DNA from: Pseudomonas fluorescens
Lineage (GTDB): Bacteria; Pseudomonadota; Gammaproteobacteria; Pseudomonadales; Pseudomonadaceae
Direction of reading: 5' to 3'
Length of the DNA stretch: 64,000 bases
Assembly (NCBI RefSeq): GCF_001307275.1
Contig: NZ_CP012831.1
Coordinates: 5,510,501-5,574,500, forward strand
The first letter of the stretch is position 1; each line of letters begins with the position of its first letter. Under the pieces are notes generated by a model. That model was not told the DNA's origin, did not search any database, and saw only the letters and a program-made list of their open reading frames with translations. Position numbers and translations under genes: made by a program. Below are positions 41,617 through 50,926 of this stretch, piece by piece.

Positions 41617-44600
41617 TCAAGGCGCCAAGGGCAAGAACCTGCTCTGCGCCAACGACTTGCCGAGCTGTCCTCGATGCACGTTCACCACCGCATAAGGGCT
41701 GGTGGCCTTGGCCAGCAGTGAGTGGTAGTGCTCCTTGCGTTGTTCCTTGGTCTTCAGGTGCGCGACGCTGAAATTGTCCTTCGGTGTGTCAGCCGTTTCG
41801 TAGTGAAAATGCGCATACCAGAGGGGAGAGCCATTACGGTCGTTGATGGCGTACTCCTGGAGGAAATCCTTGCGGCTTCCTTTCAAGGCCGTGCGTTCGC
41901 CGAGACGTGCGACTTGTATCAGGTTCTTTTCGAACAGGAACCGCAGGTTGCCGTCGGTAGGCGGCAATTGCAGGCTCAATTCGGTGCGCAGGGCACTGCC
42001 CTTGGCGGTCAGGCTGGATACCGCGTCTGACAACTGTTGGCTCAGTGCCTGGTCTGCCGGGGTAAGCGGGGTTTGCGCTGCGGTGAACGCCCGGTCGAGT
42101 TCCTCGGCAAGCTTGCGAAATCGACTCGCCTCATTGCTCATGATCTCCTCGATTTCCTGAGGATGGCGGCAGTTTTTCTTGTAGCTTTCAGCGCGGTGCA
42201 TGCGTGCGTCCAGCTCGTCGAGCAGTTTTCGCGCATCGGCCTTGATCGCCTTGACCGATCTTGTCTCGGGTGCCGGGGCCGGGCGACGTACTTCGACGAC
42301 ATCCCAGACATCATCATGGCGGGAATAGGTGGCGAGGATCTCGTCATCGACTTGCGAGCGCAGCTCGACGACTTCAATCGGCAAGGAGGTGCCGGCCGGT
42401 TTCAGGTCGCCAATCAAGACGCCATTGTGGCGGGTCCTGATCAGCTTTTTCTGGGCGTGTGCAGCGGCTGGCCTGGGGCGTTTCGGCGGGCGTTTGCGTG
42501 GTTTTGGCTCGGGTTTGATTTCGGCGGCGAGTTTGCCCGACACCTCCTGGTAAAGACTGTCGACCAACTTGACCAGCCTGTCGAAATAGGACACGTGGAT
42601 ATCGTCGGGGTAGAGGGTCTTGACCCCTTGCAACGCATCCAGGGTCTTGCCATAGCGCTCGGTCAGGCTTGTCAGGATGTCGAGTTGTTCCTGCGGCGTC
42701 AGCTCATACAGCCGTAGCTCGCTGTGGGAGCGCGTTTGTTCCCCCAGCGGTACGACGATGCGAAGCAGGACGGCGGGCACGTCCGATTGGGGATTTTTGA
42801 TCGACAGCATGGGAAGCGTAGAAAGTTGCAGGGCTTTGCGGCTGATGGCATTGCCTTCGTTCAACGGACGGTCCCTGGTCAGGCGTTCGAACGCCTGGGC
42901 GCCATCGGCATCGAAGTTCAAGAGGCGCTCAAGGTATTCGTCCTTGAGTTCCAGCCAGTAGATCGCTCGATCATTGATGTCGCTCATGAGGTCGAGGAAC
43001 TTGATGTAGTCCTGCATGTGGTGGGTAAGGACTTCCTGGACATCGCTTTCTGCTCGAAACCTGGGGTCCCTGTTCTTGGCGGCTATGTAATCCATTTCGG
43101 TGACCACGACGGCCTTACGGGCATTGTTGATCACGTTTTCAAAGAGTCCGCGCATGTACTTAGGTGTAAGCCCGATACCCAGGCTGGCGCGTTCGGACGC
43201 ACTCTTCATCAGTTTCAAATAAACTTCGGTCTGCTCCTGGAGCAGGTCATGGAATATTTTGCGTTTCGGCTCCCGCTGCGCTTCGGTGTAAGTGCTGCCT
43301 TCCTGGAGCCTTGTCATCACTTGCTGGGCCACGTCGAGGGCTTTCTGTCGATCGTCTTCCTGCGCCACCCACTGGTTGAGTTCCTCGGTCAATTCCCCGA
43401 TACGCTGCAGATTGGCACGACGCTGTGCATCCATCCGCTTGGGCGGCGCACCGCCCAGCAGGCGCAGACGCAGATCGAGGGACCAGCGGCCCTGGCGGTC
43501 GGTTTTCAACGGCGGACCGTTGCGGCTGGGGTCGAGTGGGTCGACGATGGTCGCGCTGCCGTCCGCTTCAGGATTGACCTGATACAGAACGTCTTGGACC
43601 TCTGCATGCCATTTGTTGTCGATCACGTACAAACCCTTGTACGGGCCATAGCCGATGGGGTCGGGCATTGCCGGAGGACGCAGTGCCTGCAAGCGCAGCA
43701 GCCGGGTGCGTTGTTCCGGTGTCAGGCGCTGGCCGGCGCTGGCGAAACTGAAGTCCAGGCGTCTACTGGCAGCTTCGGTGTGGGCGCCAGGCACGGCGAT
43801 GGTTCCCTCCGCCACGGTGGGCGGCGCTGGCGCTGGCCACTGCTCGGCAATGGTGCGTGGCGCCGGGGGACGCATGGCTTGCTCCTTCAGCGATGGGGCC
43901 ACCGCCGCACGGGTGACCGGCGCATGACCGGTCGGCAGTTGGCTCACCAGCATGGCCAGGTTGACGAGCAGGTCGACGGCGGCCAGCTCCCGCGCCACCG
44001 GGTCCTCGCTGATCAGGGCTGGAATGTCCTGTTGGGCACTGGCCATCAGGTTCCATAGCCAGGCAGTGGTCATGACCGGACCGCGCAACAAAGGGAACAG
44101 CAGCGTGTTGAACAACAGGCCGCCGCCCTGGAGCAACACCGCCCAGCGGCTCTCGCTGTTGGACACCGAGTTCCGGTCGGCCTGGGTGACCAGGGCCTGG
44201 GCATTGCAGCCATAGAGGTATTGCATGAGCTCGCCGTTGTGCAGCGCTTGCAGCAGTTCGTCGTGGGTATCCTGCGTGGCGAGTGTGGCCGGGGCGGGTT
44301 TGTCGGGGGCGCTGAACTCGTCACCGGGAAGGAACCGCACGATGCGGGGCTCCAGGAAACCGCCGTTGGCGTACACCGGGCGGGCGGCGTCGGACAGCCA
44401 GGTCAGGACGCTGTTCTGCAGATCCCCGGCGGCGGCAATGGCCTGGAGCAGCGCCTCCCGTGTCGGGAACTCTTGCAGCGCAGGGGCGTAAAGCGGCCGA
44501 TACAGCAGGTGCGGGCCGGTGGTGGTGTCCTGCGCTTCGATCAGGAACATGTTGGTCACGGTATCGGGCTGGGCCTGGGGCTTGCGCACCAAACCCAGGT

Positions 44601-46305
44601 GGCGAATGACCACCGGGCGACCGTTGACCTGTTGGTTCGCCGCGTCAGGCTGGAGAACGGCTTCAAGCAGGCGCAGGCCTTGGACAGTCATGCCGTTTTC
44701 GTTGTCCAGCCGCTGTTTCAGCGCTTCGAGGGCCAGTTGCGCAGGGATTTGCTCGGCGAACATCCGTTGGCGGTTCTTTGCCTGGGGCGAGCCACCGAGC
44801 AGGTGCTGTTGCAGGTAGCGAGGATAGGTCGCGCCAATGTCGACCTGCTCGACCAGCCCGGTCACGAAGTCCGGGGTCAACCAGGTCGGCAGCGTCAGGC
44901 CCAGGCGATGGCTGAGCGTGAAGTGGCCGCTGGGGCGGGCGACGAGATTGTGGATGGCCAGTTCGGTCAGGCTCATCTGCCGCTTCTCGCTGAGGCCGAT
45001 GGTCCCGGGGTAGCCTGCGGAAACGGTGAAGGTCAGCAGCACATCGTTGGGTTGGTATTGGCTCGATGACACCTTGCCCGGGCTGCTGTCGTTCGTTTGC
45101 CCCATGGCGCTGGACAAGGCACTGGCGGTGAAGGCCTTGATGTCCTCGATGCCGCTGAGGAAGCTCTGGCCCTGGTGGCGTTTTTTGGCACTGGCCAGGG
45201 CCAGGCTGTAGTGCTGGAGCGTCGTCTGGTCGGCGATGGAGCTTTTTTTCAGCCAGCGGGGCAGCAAGGGAGCCAGGCGTGCCGAGGTTTGCGGCGAGAG
45301 TCGGGGGGCTTCCAGCAGGTAGCGAGCCGGGTCGCTCAAGTCGTTGTAGAGGTTCTTCAGGCTTTGCAGGTCGATCCCGGCGGGCAGTTGTACAGCCTTC
45401 AGGTCGGCCAGTTGTTGCTCCAGCAGCATCGCCGCCTGGCTCTCGAAGACGTCGCCGCTTATCTCGTAGCGCTGGCAGGTGACGGTGTCGACGGTGTAAC
45501 GGCTGGCGATCGATGCGCCCCAATGCCGATTGAAGGCTTCCAGGGAGGCAAAGGATTGCACGGCGCTGCCGGGACTGCACAGCAGGAAGTCGGTGGTGCC
45601 TTTTGTGGCGCGGACCAGGAGGATCTCGCTGCCGACCAGTACGCTGCTGGTCGTGCCCCGGGTGATCCGGGTTTCCAGGTTGTAGGCATACACAGGCGCT
45701 TGTCGGTCGAGACAAAAGCGCCGTTCCCGGTCCGGCCAACGGACGACCTGGTCAAGGGCTTCGCGGGCCGTGTCAGCGAGCCCCGGCTGTTGCAGCCCGC
45801 GGATGCTCAGCATGTTCCTCAGCACATCGCCGAGCCAGCGCCAGCGGTTGCTGCGGCTGTTCGCACCGGTTGCGTCAATGTCGTCGCCCCAGTAACGGAC
45901 CAGCGCATCCTCCAGCCCGAGCGGTACGCTCCAGGCCAGTTCCAGCAGCAAGTTCTTGATGACCTGGATGTCCACTTCCTGGTTGCCTGCCCGGAGCCGG
46001 TGGGGTGGGGTGTCGGAGAGAAAACAGTCCAGGTTGCCCCGTGGGCTGAAATCCACGGGTGTGCCAACGGCCAGGTGATTGAGCACCACGGGCATGAACG
46101 GCTGGAATTGCCAGGCGCGTCCGGTGGCGTCCGGAGTCGCCAGTTGGACGGTGGAGAGATCGATGTCCAGCCAGGGGTATGTTCGCTTGATAGCTTGTTC
46201 GAGCATGCGTTGCGCGATTTGTTCGAAGGTCGGGTGGCTGGCGAATTGCAGGCTGACGCTTTGCGTCAACGCAGGGATGGAGTCTGCGGAGGAGGGAGCG
46301 GTCAT
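41617..46305 (-). CDS. Large dermonecrotic-toxin-like (DUF6543-type) protein
   Basis: A 1562-aa protein with no signal peptide. Its layout resembles the big Pseudomonas proteins labelled dermonecrotic toxin or DUF6543. An N-terminal half of that kind ends in a hydrophobic helical patch at about 735-800 (LFNTLLFPLLRGPVMTTAW). A module at about 885-960 reads YGPYKGLYVIDNKWHAEVQD...GRWSLDLRLRLLGG. Long helical regions follow, then a basic Pro/Lys/Arg linker near 1275 (KPRKRPPKRPRP). The C-terminus (about 1455-1562) has FLQEYAINDRNGSPLWYAHF and AVVNVHRGQLGKSLAQ. No LRR, E3-ligase or known catalytic motif is recognised. No small immunity-like gene is adjacent, so a eukaryotic target is more likely than a bacterial rival. 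Secretion route unknown. Confidence 0.72.
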   Translation of the reverse strand: MTAPSSADSIPALTQSVSLQFASHPTFEQIAQRMLEQAIKRTYPWLDIDLSTVQLATPDATGRAWQFQPFMPVVLNHLAVGTPVDFSPRGNLDCFLSDTPPHRLRAGNQEVDIQVIKNLLLELAWSVPLGLEDALVRYWGDDIDATGANSRSNRWRWLGDVLRNMLSIRGLQQPGLADTAREALDQVVRWPDRERRFCLDRQAPVYAYNLETRITRGTTSSVLVGSEILLVRATKGTTDFLLCSPGSAVQSFASLEAFNRHWGASIASRYTVDTVTCQRYEISGDVFESQAAMLLEQQLADLKAVQLPAGIDLQSLKNLYNDLSDPARYLLEAPRLSPQTSARLAPLLPRWLKKSSIADQTTLQHYSLALASAKKRHQGQSFLSGIEDIKAFTASALSSAMGQTNDSSPGKVSSSQYQPNDVLLTFTVSAGYPGTIGLSEKRQMSLTELAIHNLVARPSGHFTLSHRLGLTLPTWLTPDFVTGLVEQVDIGATYPRYLQQHLLGGSPQAKNRQRMFAEQIPAQLALEALKQRLDNENGMTVQGLRLLEAVLQPDAANQQVNGRPVVIRHLGLVRKPQAQPDTVTNMFLIEAQDTTTGPHLLYRPLYAPALQEFPTREALLQAIAAAGDLQNSVLTWLSDAARPVYANGGFLEPRIVRFLPGDEFSAPDKPAPATLATQDTHDELLQALHNGELMQYLYGCNAQALVTQADRNSVSNSESRWAVLLQGGGLLFNTLLFPLLRGPVMTTAWLWNLMASAQQDIPALISEDPVARELAAVDLLVNLAMLVSQLPTGHAPVTRAAVAPSLKEQAMRPPAPRTIAEQWPAPAPPTVAEGTIAVPGAHTEAASRRLDFSFASAGQRLTPEQRTRLLRLQALRPPAMPDPIGYGPYKGLYVIDNKWHAEVQDVLYQVNPEADGSATIVDPLDPSRNGPPLKTDRQGRWSLDLRLRLLGGAPPKRMDAQRRANLQRIGELTEELNQWVAQEDDRQKALDVAQQVMTRLQEGSTYTEAQREPKRKIFHDLLQEQTEVYLKLMKSASERASLGIGLTPKYMRGLFENVINNARKAVVVTEMDYIAAKNRDPRFRAESDVQEVLTHHMQDYIKFLDLMSDINDRAIYWLELKDEYLERLLNFDADGAQAFERLTRDRPLNEGNAISRKALQLSTLPMLSIKNPQSDVPAVLLRIVVPLGEQTRSHSELRLYELTPQEQLDILTSLTERYGKTLDALQGVKTLYPDDIHVSYFDRLVKLVDSLYQEVSGKLAAEIKPEPKPRKRPPKRPRPAAAHAQKKLIRTRHNGVLIGDLKPAGTSLPIEVVELRSQVDDEILATYSRHDDVWDVVEVRRPAPAPETRSVKAIKADARKLLDELDARMHRAESYKKNCRHPQEIEEIMSNEASRFRKLAEELDRAFTAAQTPLTPADQALSQQLSDAVSSLTAKGSALRTELSLQLPPTDGNLRFLFEKNLIQVARLGERTALKGSRKDFLQEYAINDRNGSPLWYAHFHYETADTPKDNFSVAHLKTKEQRKEHYHSLLAKATSPYAVVNVHRGQLGKSLAQSRFLPLAP

Positions 46306-46374
46306 GAGAAGTCCTTTTCACAAAACATGGCCGTCGGGATGACGGCGAGAAAAGTATCGACTTCTCGGTTCGGT

Positions 46375-46400
46375 GCGGGTGGTACATAAATACCACCCGC
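46375..46400. promoter_or_regulatory. Perfect 10-bp inverted repeat upstream of the toxin-like gene
   Basis: Arms GCGGGTGGTA (46375-46384) and TACCACCCGC (46391-46400) around CATAAA, 70 bases before the start at 46305. There is no T run, so it is more likely an operator or leader hairpin than a terminator of the upstream gntR gene. Confidence 0.45.
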
Positions 46401-46471
46401 TGAGAATAATGCCGGTCAGTCAGTCAAGCCAAACCTCGTAGGAGCAAAGCTGCTCAGTCAAGCCACGACCC

Positions 46472-46542
46472 TGTGGGAGCAAAGCTTGCTCGCGACAGTA
46501 GACTGGAGTGCGCCCCATCGCGAGCAAGCTTTGCTCCCACAA
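46472..46542. repeat. REPIN, variant of family A
   Basis: Left arm from 46472 (TGTGGGAGCAAAGCTTGCTC...) and inverted arm ending at 46542, with AAAGC in place of the usual GAGC. A further decayed half (GTAGGAGCAAAGCTGCTC) lies at about 46438-46455. Confidence 0.82.
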
Positions 46543-46553
46543 GTCTGACCTTA

Positions 46554-47273
46554 TCAGGCGGGATCGTTGCCCAGCACGACGTTCAGCGCGCTACGGGCAT
46601 CGTCCAGTTGCACCAGGGTGGCGTGGCGGGCACCGAGGGCATCGCGGTTCTCGATGGCGGTGAGGATCGCCTTGTGCCGTGGCATCGCCAGCTCGTGCAG
46701 GTTGGGCCGCTGGTTGGAGTGCTTGAGGGCTTCGGCGATGGCCACCGACAACATGTTGCACAGGTTGGCGAGCAGGTCGTTGTGGGTGGCGTCGGCGATG
46801 CGGCTGTGGAAGTCCAGGTCCGGTTGCAGCACGGCCTCCGGGGTCGGGGCGGCTTCCATGCGTTGGTAGGCTTCACGGATGGCGGCGATGTCGGCCTCGT
46901 CGGCGAACTGTGCGGCGAGGGCGGCGGCGGCCGGCTCGATAATGCTGCGCACGCTGGTCAGCAGGTTGAAGAATTCATTCTGCGGGCTGCTCTGCATCAA
47001 CCAATGCAGCACATCCGGATCGAGCATATGCCATTCCCGCCGGGCCTTGACCACCGTGCCTACGCGCGGACGCGAATACACCAGGCCCTTGGCGACCAGC
47101 ACCCGCGTGGCTTCGCGCAGCACCGGGCGGCTGACCGCATACTCTTCGCACAACAAGGCTTCGGCGGGCAGTTTATCGTCCGGCTTGAAGCGCCCGGAAA
47201 CGATCTGCATGCCCAGTTCCTGGACGATGCGCGCGTGCATGCTCTTGCGGTCGGAGGGTTTACGGTAATCCAT
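46554..47273 (-). CDS. GntR family regulator, FadR/FCD subfamily
   Basis: A 239-aa regulator. The N-terminal winged helix (about 10-75) has DDKLPAEALLCEEYAVSRPVLREA; the C-terminal all-helical FCD domain (about 90-230) has metal/ligand residues in DLDFHSRIADATHN and PRHKAILTAI. FCD regulators sense small carboxylates and sugar acids. The ATG at 47273 is chosen; one at 47330 is in frame. Two TNGTNNNACNA sites, the FadR-subfamily consensus, lie between the dehydratase and MFS genes just upstream in the cluster. It most likely represses this catabolon. Confidence 0.9.
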   Translation of the reverse strand: MDYRKPSDRKSMHARIVQELGMQIVSGRFKPDDKLPAEALLCEEYAVSRPVLREATRVLVAKGLVYSRPRVGTVVKARREWHMLDPDVLHWLMQSSPQNEFFNLLTSVRSIIEPAAAALAAQFADEADIAAIREAYQRMEAAPTPEAVLQPDLDFHSRIADATHNDLLANLCNMLSVAIAEALKHSNQRPNLHELAMPRHKAILTAIENRDALGARHATLVQLDDARSALNVVLGNDPA

Positions 47274-47373
47274 GGGACGCGGCGCGATCCTGTGCGAGGG
47301 GAGTGTTGCGCATGATAGCAGGCGCGGCAATGGCGGGTCGCTAGTGCGATTTTTGATTTAGATACAGACCCAT

Positions 47374-47510
47374 TGTGGGAGCGAGCTTTTTGTGGGAGCT
47401 TGCTCGCGATGAGGCCTTTCCAGTCAACATCTCTGTTGTCTGTGACACCGCTATCGCGAGCAAGCTCAGCTCCCACAAAAGCTTGTTCCCACAAAGGCTT
47501 GCTCCCACAG
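47374..47510. repeat. Disrupted cluster of family A REPs
   Basis: The left REP is broken by a repeated end (GCGAGCTTTTTGTGGGAGCT at about 47381-47400), and the right REP is followed by two more partial ends (TTGTTCCCAC, CTTGCTCCCAC). This looks like several rounds of REP insertion or slippage. It fills the gap between the gntR and dehydratase genes. Confidence 0.8.
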
Positions 47511-47524
47511 GGGGATGGATGGCT

Positions 47525-49261
47525 TCAGTGGGAGTGGCGTGGTACTTCGGCGCCGCGGCAGCCCACCAGGAAGTCGAAGTCACAACCCTGGTCCGCTTGC
47601 AACACGTGGTCGATGTACAACTGGCGATAGCCGCCCACGAGCAGTTGCTGCGGGGGAGCGAGGTCGGCCAGGCGCGCGGCGAGTTCGGCGTCCGGGATGT
47701 CCAGGTGCAGGCGGCCGCTGGCGCAGTCGAGCTCGATCCAGTCGCCTTCCTTCACTGCCGCCAGAGGTCCGCCGGCCGCGGCTTCCGGTGCCACGTGCAG
47801 CACCACGGTGCCGTAGGCGGTGCCGCTCATGCGCGCATCGGAAATCCGCACCATGTCCGTCACGCCCTGGGCCAGCAGCTTGGCCGGCAGGCCCATGTTG
47901 CCCACTTCGGCCATGCCCGGATAACCCTTGGGCCCGCAGTTCTTCATCACCAGGATCGAGTTGGCGTCCACGTCCAGTTCCGGGTCGTTGATCCGGGCCT
48001 TGTACTCGTCGAAGTTCTCGAACACCACGGCGCGACCGCGATGCTGCATCAGTTCGGCGGTGGCGGCGGACGGCTTGAGCACCGCCCCCAGTGGCGCCAG
48101 GTTGCCGCGCAGCACGCAGATACCGCCGTCGGCGCGGATCGGGTTGTCCAGGGTGCGGATCACCTCATCCTGGCCATAGATCGGCGCGTCCTTGGTGTTC
48201 TCGCCGAGGCTCTTGCCGTTGACCGTCAGGGCATTCGGATTGGGAATCAGATTGGCCTCGCCGAGGCGCCGCAGCACGGCGGGCAGACCGCCGGCGTAGT
48301 AGAACTCTTCCATCAAAAAGCGCCCGGACGGTTGCAGGTCGACGATGGTCGGCATGCCGCGACCGATACGGGTCCAGTCGTCCAGGTCCAGCTGCACGCC
48401 GATGCGTCCGGCAATGGCCTTGAGGTGGATCACCGCGTTGGTGGAACCGCCGATGGCGGCGTTGACGCGGATGGCGTTTTCGAAGGCTTCCTTGGTCAGG
48501 ATCTTCGACAGCTTGAGGTCTTCACGGACCATTTCCACGGCGCGCATGCCGGACATATGGGCCAGCACATAACGCCGTGCATCCACGGCCGGAATCGCCG
48601 CGTTGTGGGGCAGGGAGGTGCCGAGGGCTTCGGCCATGCAGGCCATGGTCGAGGCGGTGCCCATGGTGTTGCAGGTACCGGCCGAGCGGGACATGCCTCC
48701 CTCGGCCGCGAGGAAGTCGTCGATGGTGATGGTGCCGGCCTTGACCTGCTCGCTCAATTGCCAGACCACGGTACCCGAACCGATGTCCTGGCCTTTGTGC
48801 TTGCCGTTGAGCATCGGCCCGCCGGTGACGACGATGGCCGGGACGTCGCAACTGGCGGCGCCCATCAGCAACGCCGGGGTGGTCTTGTCGCAACCGGTGA
48901 GCAGCACGACGCCGTCAATCGGGTTGCCGCGAATCGCTTCTTCCACGTCCATGCTCGCCAGGTTGCGGGTCAGCATGGCGGTGGGGCGCAGGTTCGATTC
49001 GCCGTTGGAGAACACCGGGAACTCCACCGGGAAGCCCCCGGCTTCGATCACGCCGCGCTTGACGTGCTCGGCGATCTGCCGGAAGTGCGCGTTGCACGGC
49101 GTCAGCTCCGACCAGGTGTTGCAGATGCCGATGATCGGCTTGCCGTGGAACTGATGGTCGGCGATGCCCTGATTTTTCATCCAGCTGCGGTACATGAAGC
49201 CGTTTTTGTCGGCCGTGCCAAACCATTGGGCCGAGCGCAGGGAGGGTTTCTTATCAGACAT
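47525..49261 (-). CDS. IlvD/Edd family sugar-acid dehydratase, L-arabinonate-dehydratase type
   Basis: A 578-aa iron-sulfur dehydratase. Cluster and metal motifs are visible: GICNTWSELTPCN, LTGCDKTTPALLMGAASCD and SAGTCNTMGTASTMACMAEALG. The C-terminal motif ISDARMSGTAYGTVVLH is typical, and the end CRGAEVPRHSH follows the arabinonate dehydratase pattern. It removes water from a pentonic (or 6-deoxyhexonic) acid to a 2-keto-3-deoxy acid. Related enzymes accept L-arabinonate, D-fuconate and D-galactonate, so the exact acid is open. It is divergent from the MFS/hydratase/dehydrogenase arm. Confidence 0.87.
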   Translation of the reverse strand: MSDKKPSLRSAQWFGTADKNGFMYRSWMKNQGIADHQFHGKPIIGICNTWSELTPCNAHFRQIAEHVKRGVIEAGGFPVEFPVFSNGESNLRPTAMLTRNLASMDVEEAIRGNPIDGVVLLTGCDKTTPALLMGAASCDVPAIVVTGGPMLNGKHKGQDIGSGTVVWQLSEQVKAGTITIDDFLAAEGGMSRSAGTCNTMGTASTMACMAEALGTSLPHNAAIPAVDARRYVLAHMSGMRAVEMVREDLKLSKILTKEAFENAIRVNAAIGGSTNAVIHLKAIAGRIGVQLDLDDWTRIGRGMPTIVDLQPSGRFLMEEFYYAGGLPAVLRRLGEANLIPNPNALTVNGKSLGENTKDAPIYGQDEVIRTLDNPIRADGGICVLRGNLAPLGAVLKPSAATAELMQHRGRAVVFENFDEYKARINDPELDVDANSILVMKNCGPKGYPGMAEVGNMGLPAKLLAQGVTDMVRISDARMSGTAYGTVVLHVAPEAAAGGPLAAVKEGDWIELDCASGRLHLDIPDAELAARLADLAPPQQLLVGGYRQLYIDHVLQADQGCDFDFLVGCRGAEVPRHSH

Positions 49262-49275
49262 GATCGATTCTCTTA

Positions 49276-49286
49276 TTGTATGACTA
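49276..49286. promoter_or_regulatory. FadR-type GntR operator, site 1
   Basis: TTGTATGACTA matches the FadR-subfamily consensus TNGTNNNACNA in all fixed positions. It lies 15-25 bases upstream of the dehydratase start. Confidence 0.7.
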
Positions 49287-49350
49287 TATTGTTCGAGCTT
49301 GAGCGTAACATAAGCGCAAATTGCGCGCTTTGGAAGTGTTGTTGGGTAAA

Positions 49351-49361
49351 TAGTATTACTA
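49351..49361. promoter_or_regulatory. FadR-type GntR operator, site 2
   Basis: TAGTATTACTA also matches TNGTNNNACNA and contains the palindrome AGTATTACT. It starts exactly 75 bases after site 1 and overlaps ACTATATAGT. It lies 94 bases before the MFS start. Confidence 0.7.
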
Positions 49362-49454
49362 TATAGTCCGATTCAACGGAGGGGTTGTCCTGGCGGTCAT
49401 TCGCGAGAGAAATCCCCCGAGGTTCCATAACAACAACAATCGGAGACCGGTCCC

Positions 49455-50777
49455 ATGAGCCAGGAATTGCGGCTTATTCGCCGCATTACGCTGAAACTGA
49501 TTCCCTTCCTGATCCTGCTGTACCTGATCGCCTACGTGGACCGCTCCGCGGTGGGCTTCGCCAAGCTGCACATGGGCGCCGACATCGGTATTGGCGACGC
49601 CGCCTACGGCCTGGGTGCCGGGCTGTTTTTCATCGGTTACTTCCTGCTGGAGATCCCCAGCAACCTGATGCTGGAGCGCTTCGGTGCCCGGCGCTGGTTC
49701 GCCCGGATCATGATCACCTGGGGCGCCATCACCATCGGCATGGCGTTCGTGCAGGGCCCTCATAGCTTCTATGTGATGCGCTTTCTGCTGGGCGCGGCGG
49801 AAGCCGGGTTCTTCCCGGGCGTGCTGTACTACATCACCCAGTGGTTCCCGGTGCGCCATCGCGGCAAGATCCTGGGCCTGTTCATCCTGTCCCAACCTAT
49901 TGCAATGATGATCACCGGCCCCGTGTCCGGCGGCTTGCTGGGCATGGACGGGATTCTCGGCCTGCACGGCTGGCAGTGGCTGTTCATCGTCATCGGCCTG
50001 CCGGCGGTGCTGTTGACCTGGCCGGTGCTGCGTTATCTGCCGGATGGTCCGCAACAAGTGAAATGGATGGACCAGGCCGAGAAGGACTGGCTGACCGGTG
50101 AGCTGAAAAAAGATTTGCAGGAATACGGCCAGACCCGCCACGGCAATCCGCTGCATGCCCTCAAGGACAAGCGTGTCTTGCTGCTGGCGCTGTTCTACCT
50201 GCCGGTGACCCTGAGCATCTACGGCCTGGGCCTGTGGCTGCCGACGCTGATCAAGCAGTTCGGCGGCAGCGACCTGGTGACGGGTTTCGTCTCGTCGGTG
50301 CCATACATCTTCGGCATCGTTGGCCTGCTGATCATACCCCGCAGTTCCGACCGCTTGAACGACCGCTACGGTCACCTCGCCGTGTTGTACGTGCTGGGCG
50401 CCATCGGCCTGTTCCTCAGCGCCTGGTTGTCGGTGCCGGTGTTGCAACTGGCGGCGCTGTGCCTGGTGGCGTTCGCGCTGTTTTCCTGCACGGCGGTGTT
50501 CTGGACCTTGCCAGGGCGTTTCTTTGCCGGTGCCAGTGCGGCGGCGGGTATTGCGTTGATCAACTCGGTGGGCAACCTGGGCGGTTACATTGGTCCGTTC
50601 GTGATCGGTGCGCTGAAGGAGTACACCGGTAACCTGGCCTCGGGGCTGTATTTCCTGTCCGGTGTGATGGTGTTCGGCCTGGTGTTGACCGGCGTGGTCT
50701 ATCGGTTGCTGGAACGCAAGCATGTGCTGCCGGCGGACCAGTTCGCCGCCAGCGCCCGGGGGGCGACGCGTACCTAG
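49455..50777 (+). CDS. MFS transporter, anion:cation symporter (ACS) type
   Basis: A 440-aa inner-membrane carrier with twelve predicted helices. Its opening RRITLKLIPFLILLYLIAYVDRSAVGFAKL and the RFLLGAAEAGFFPGVLYYITQWFP motif are those of the ACS family, which imports organic anions including hexuronates and aldonic acids. Its operon and regulator suggest it takes up the sugar acid that the dehydratase consumes. ATG at 49455 after CGGAGACC. A REPIN separates it from the next gene. Confidence 0.9.
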   Translation: MSQELRLIRRITLKLIPFLILLYLIAYVDRSAVGFAKLHMGADIGIGDAAYGLGAGLFFIGYFLLEIPSNLMLERFGARRWFARIMITWGAITIGMAFVQGPHSFYVMRFLLGAAEAGFFPGVLYYITQWFPVRHRGKILGLFILSQPIAMMITGPVSGGLLGMDGILGLHGWQWLFIVIGLPAVLLTWPVLRYLPDGPQQVKWMDQAEKDWLTGELKKDLQEYGQTRHGNPLHALKDKRVLLLALFYLPVTLSIYGLGLWLPTLIKQFGGSDLVTGFVSSVPYIFGIVGLLIIPRSSDRLNDRYGHLAVLYVLGAIGLFLSAWLSVPVLQLAALCLVAFALFSCTAVFWTLPGRFFAGASAAAGIALINSVGNLGGYIGPFVIGALKEYTGNLASGLYFLSGVMVFGLVLTGVVYRLLERKHVLPADQFAASARGATRT

Positions 50778-50792
50778 ATCACTGCACTTAAC

Positions 50793-50882
50793 TGTGGGAG
50801 CGAGCTTGCTCGCGATAGCAGTCTCTCATTCACCGATGATGTCGACTGTCAGACCGCCATCGCGAGCAAGCTCGCTCCCACA
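50793..50882. repeat. REPIN, family A, inside the catabolic operon
   Basis: Left arm from 50793, right arm ending at 50882. It lies between the MFS and AraD1 genes, which are otherwise in one direction, and may reduce or set the transcript ratio between them. Confidence 0.88.
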
Positions 50883-50926
50883 AGGGGGCTGCACCGAATT
50901 CAAGTTTTGCTTACAAGGAGAAAGAT

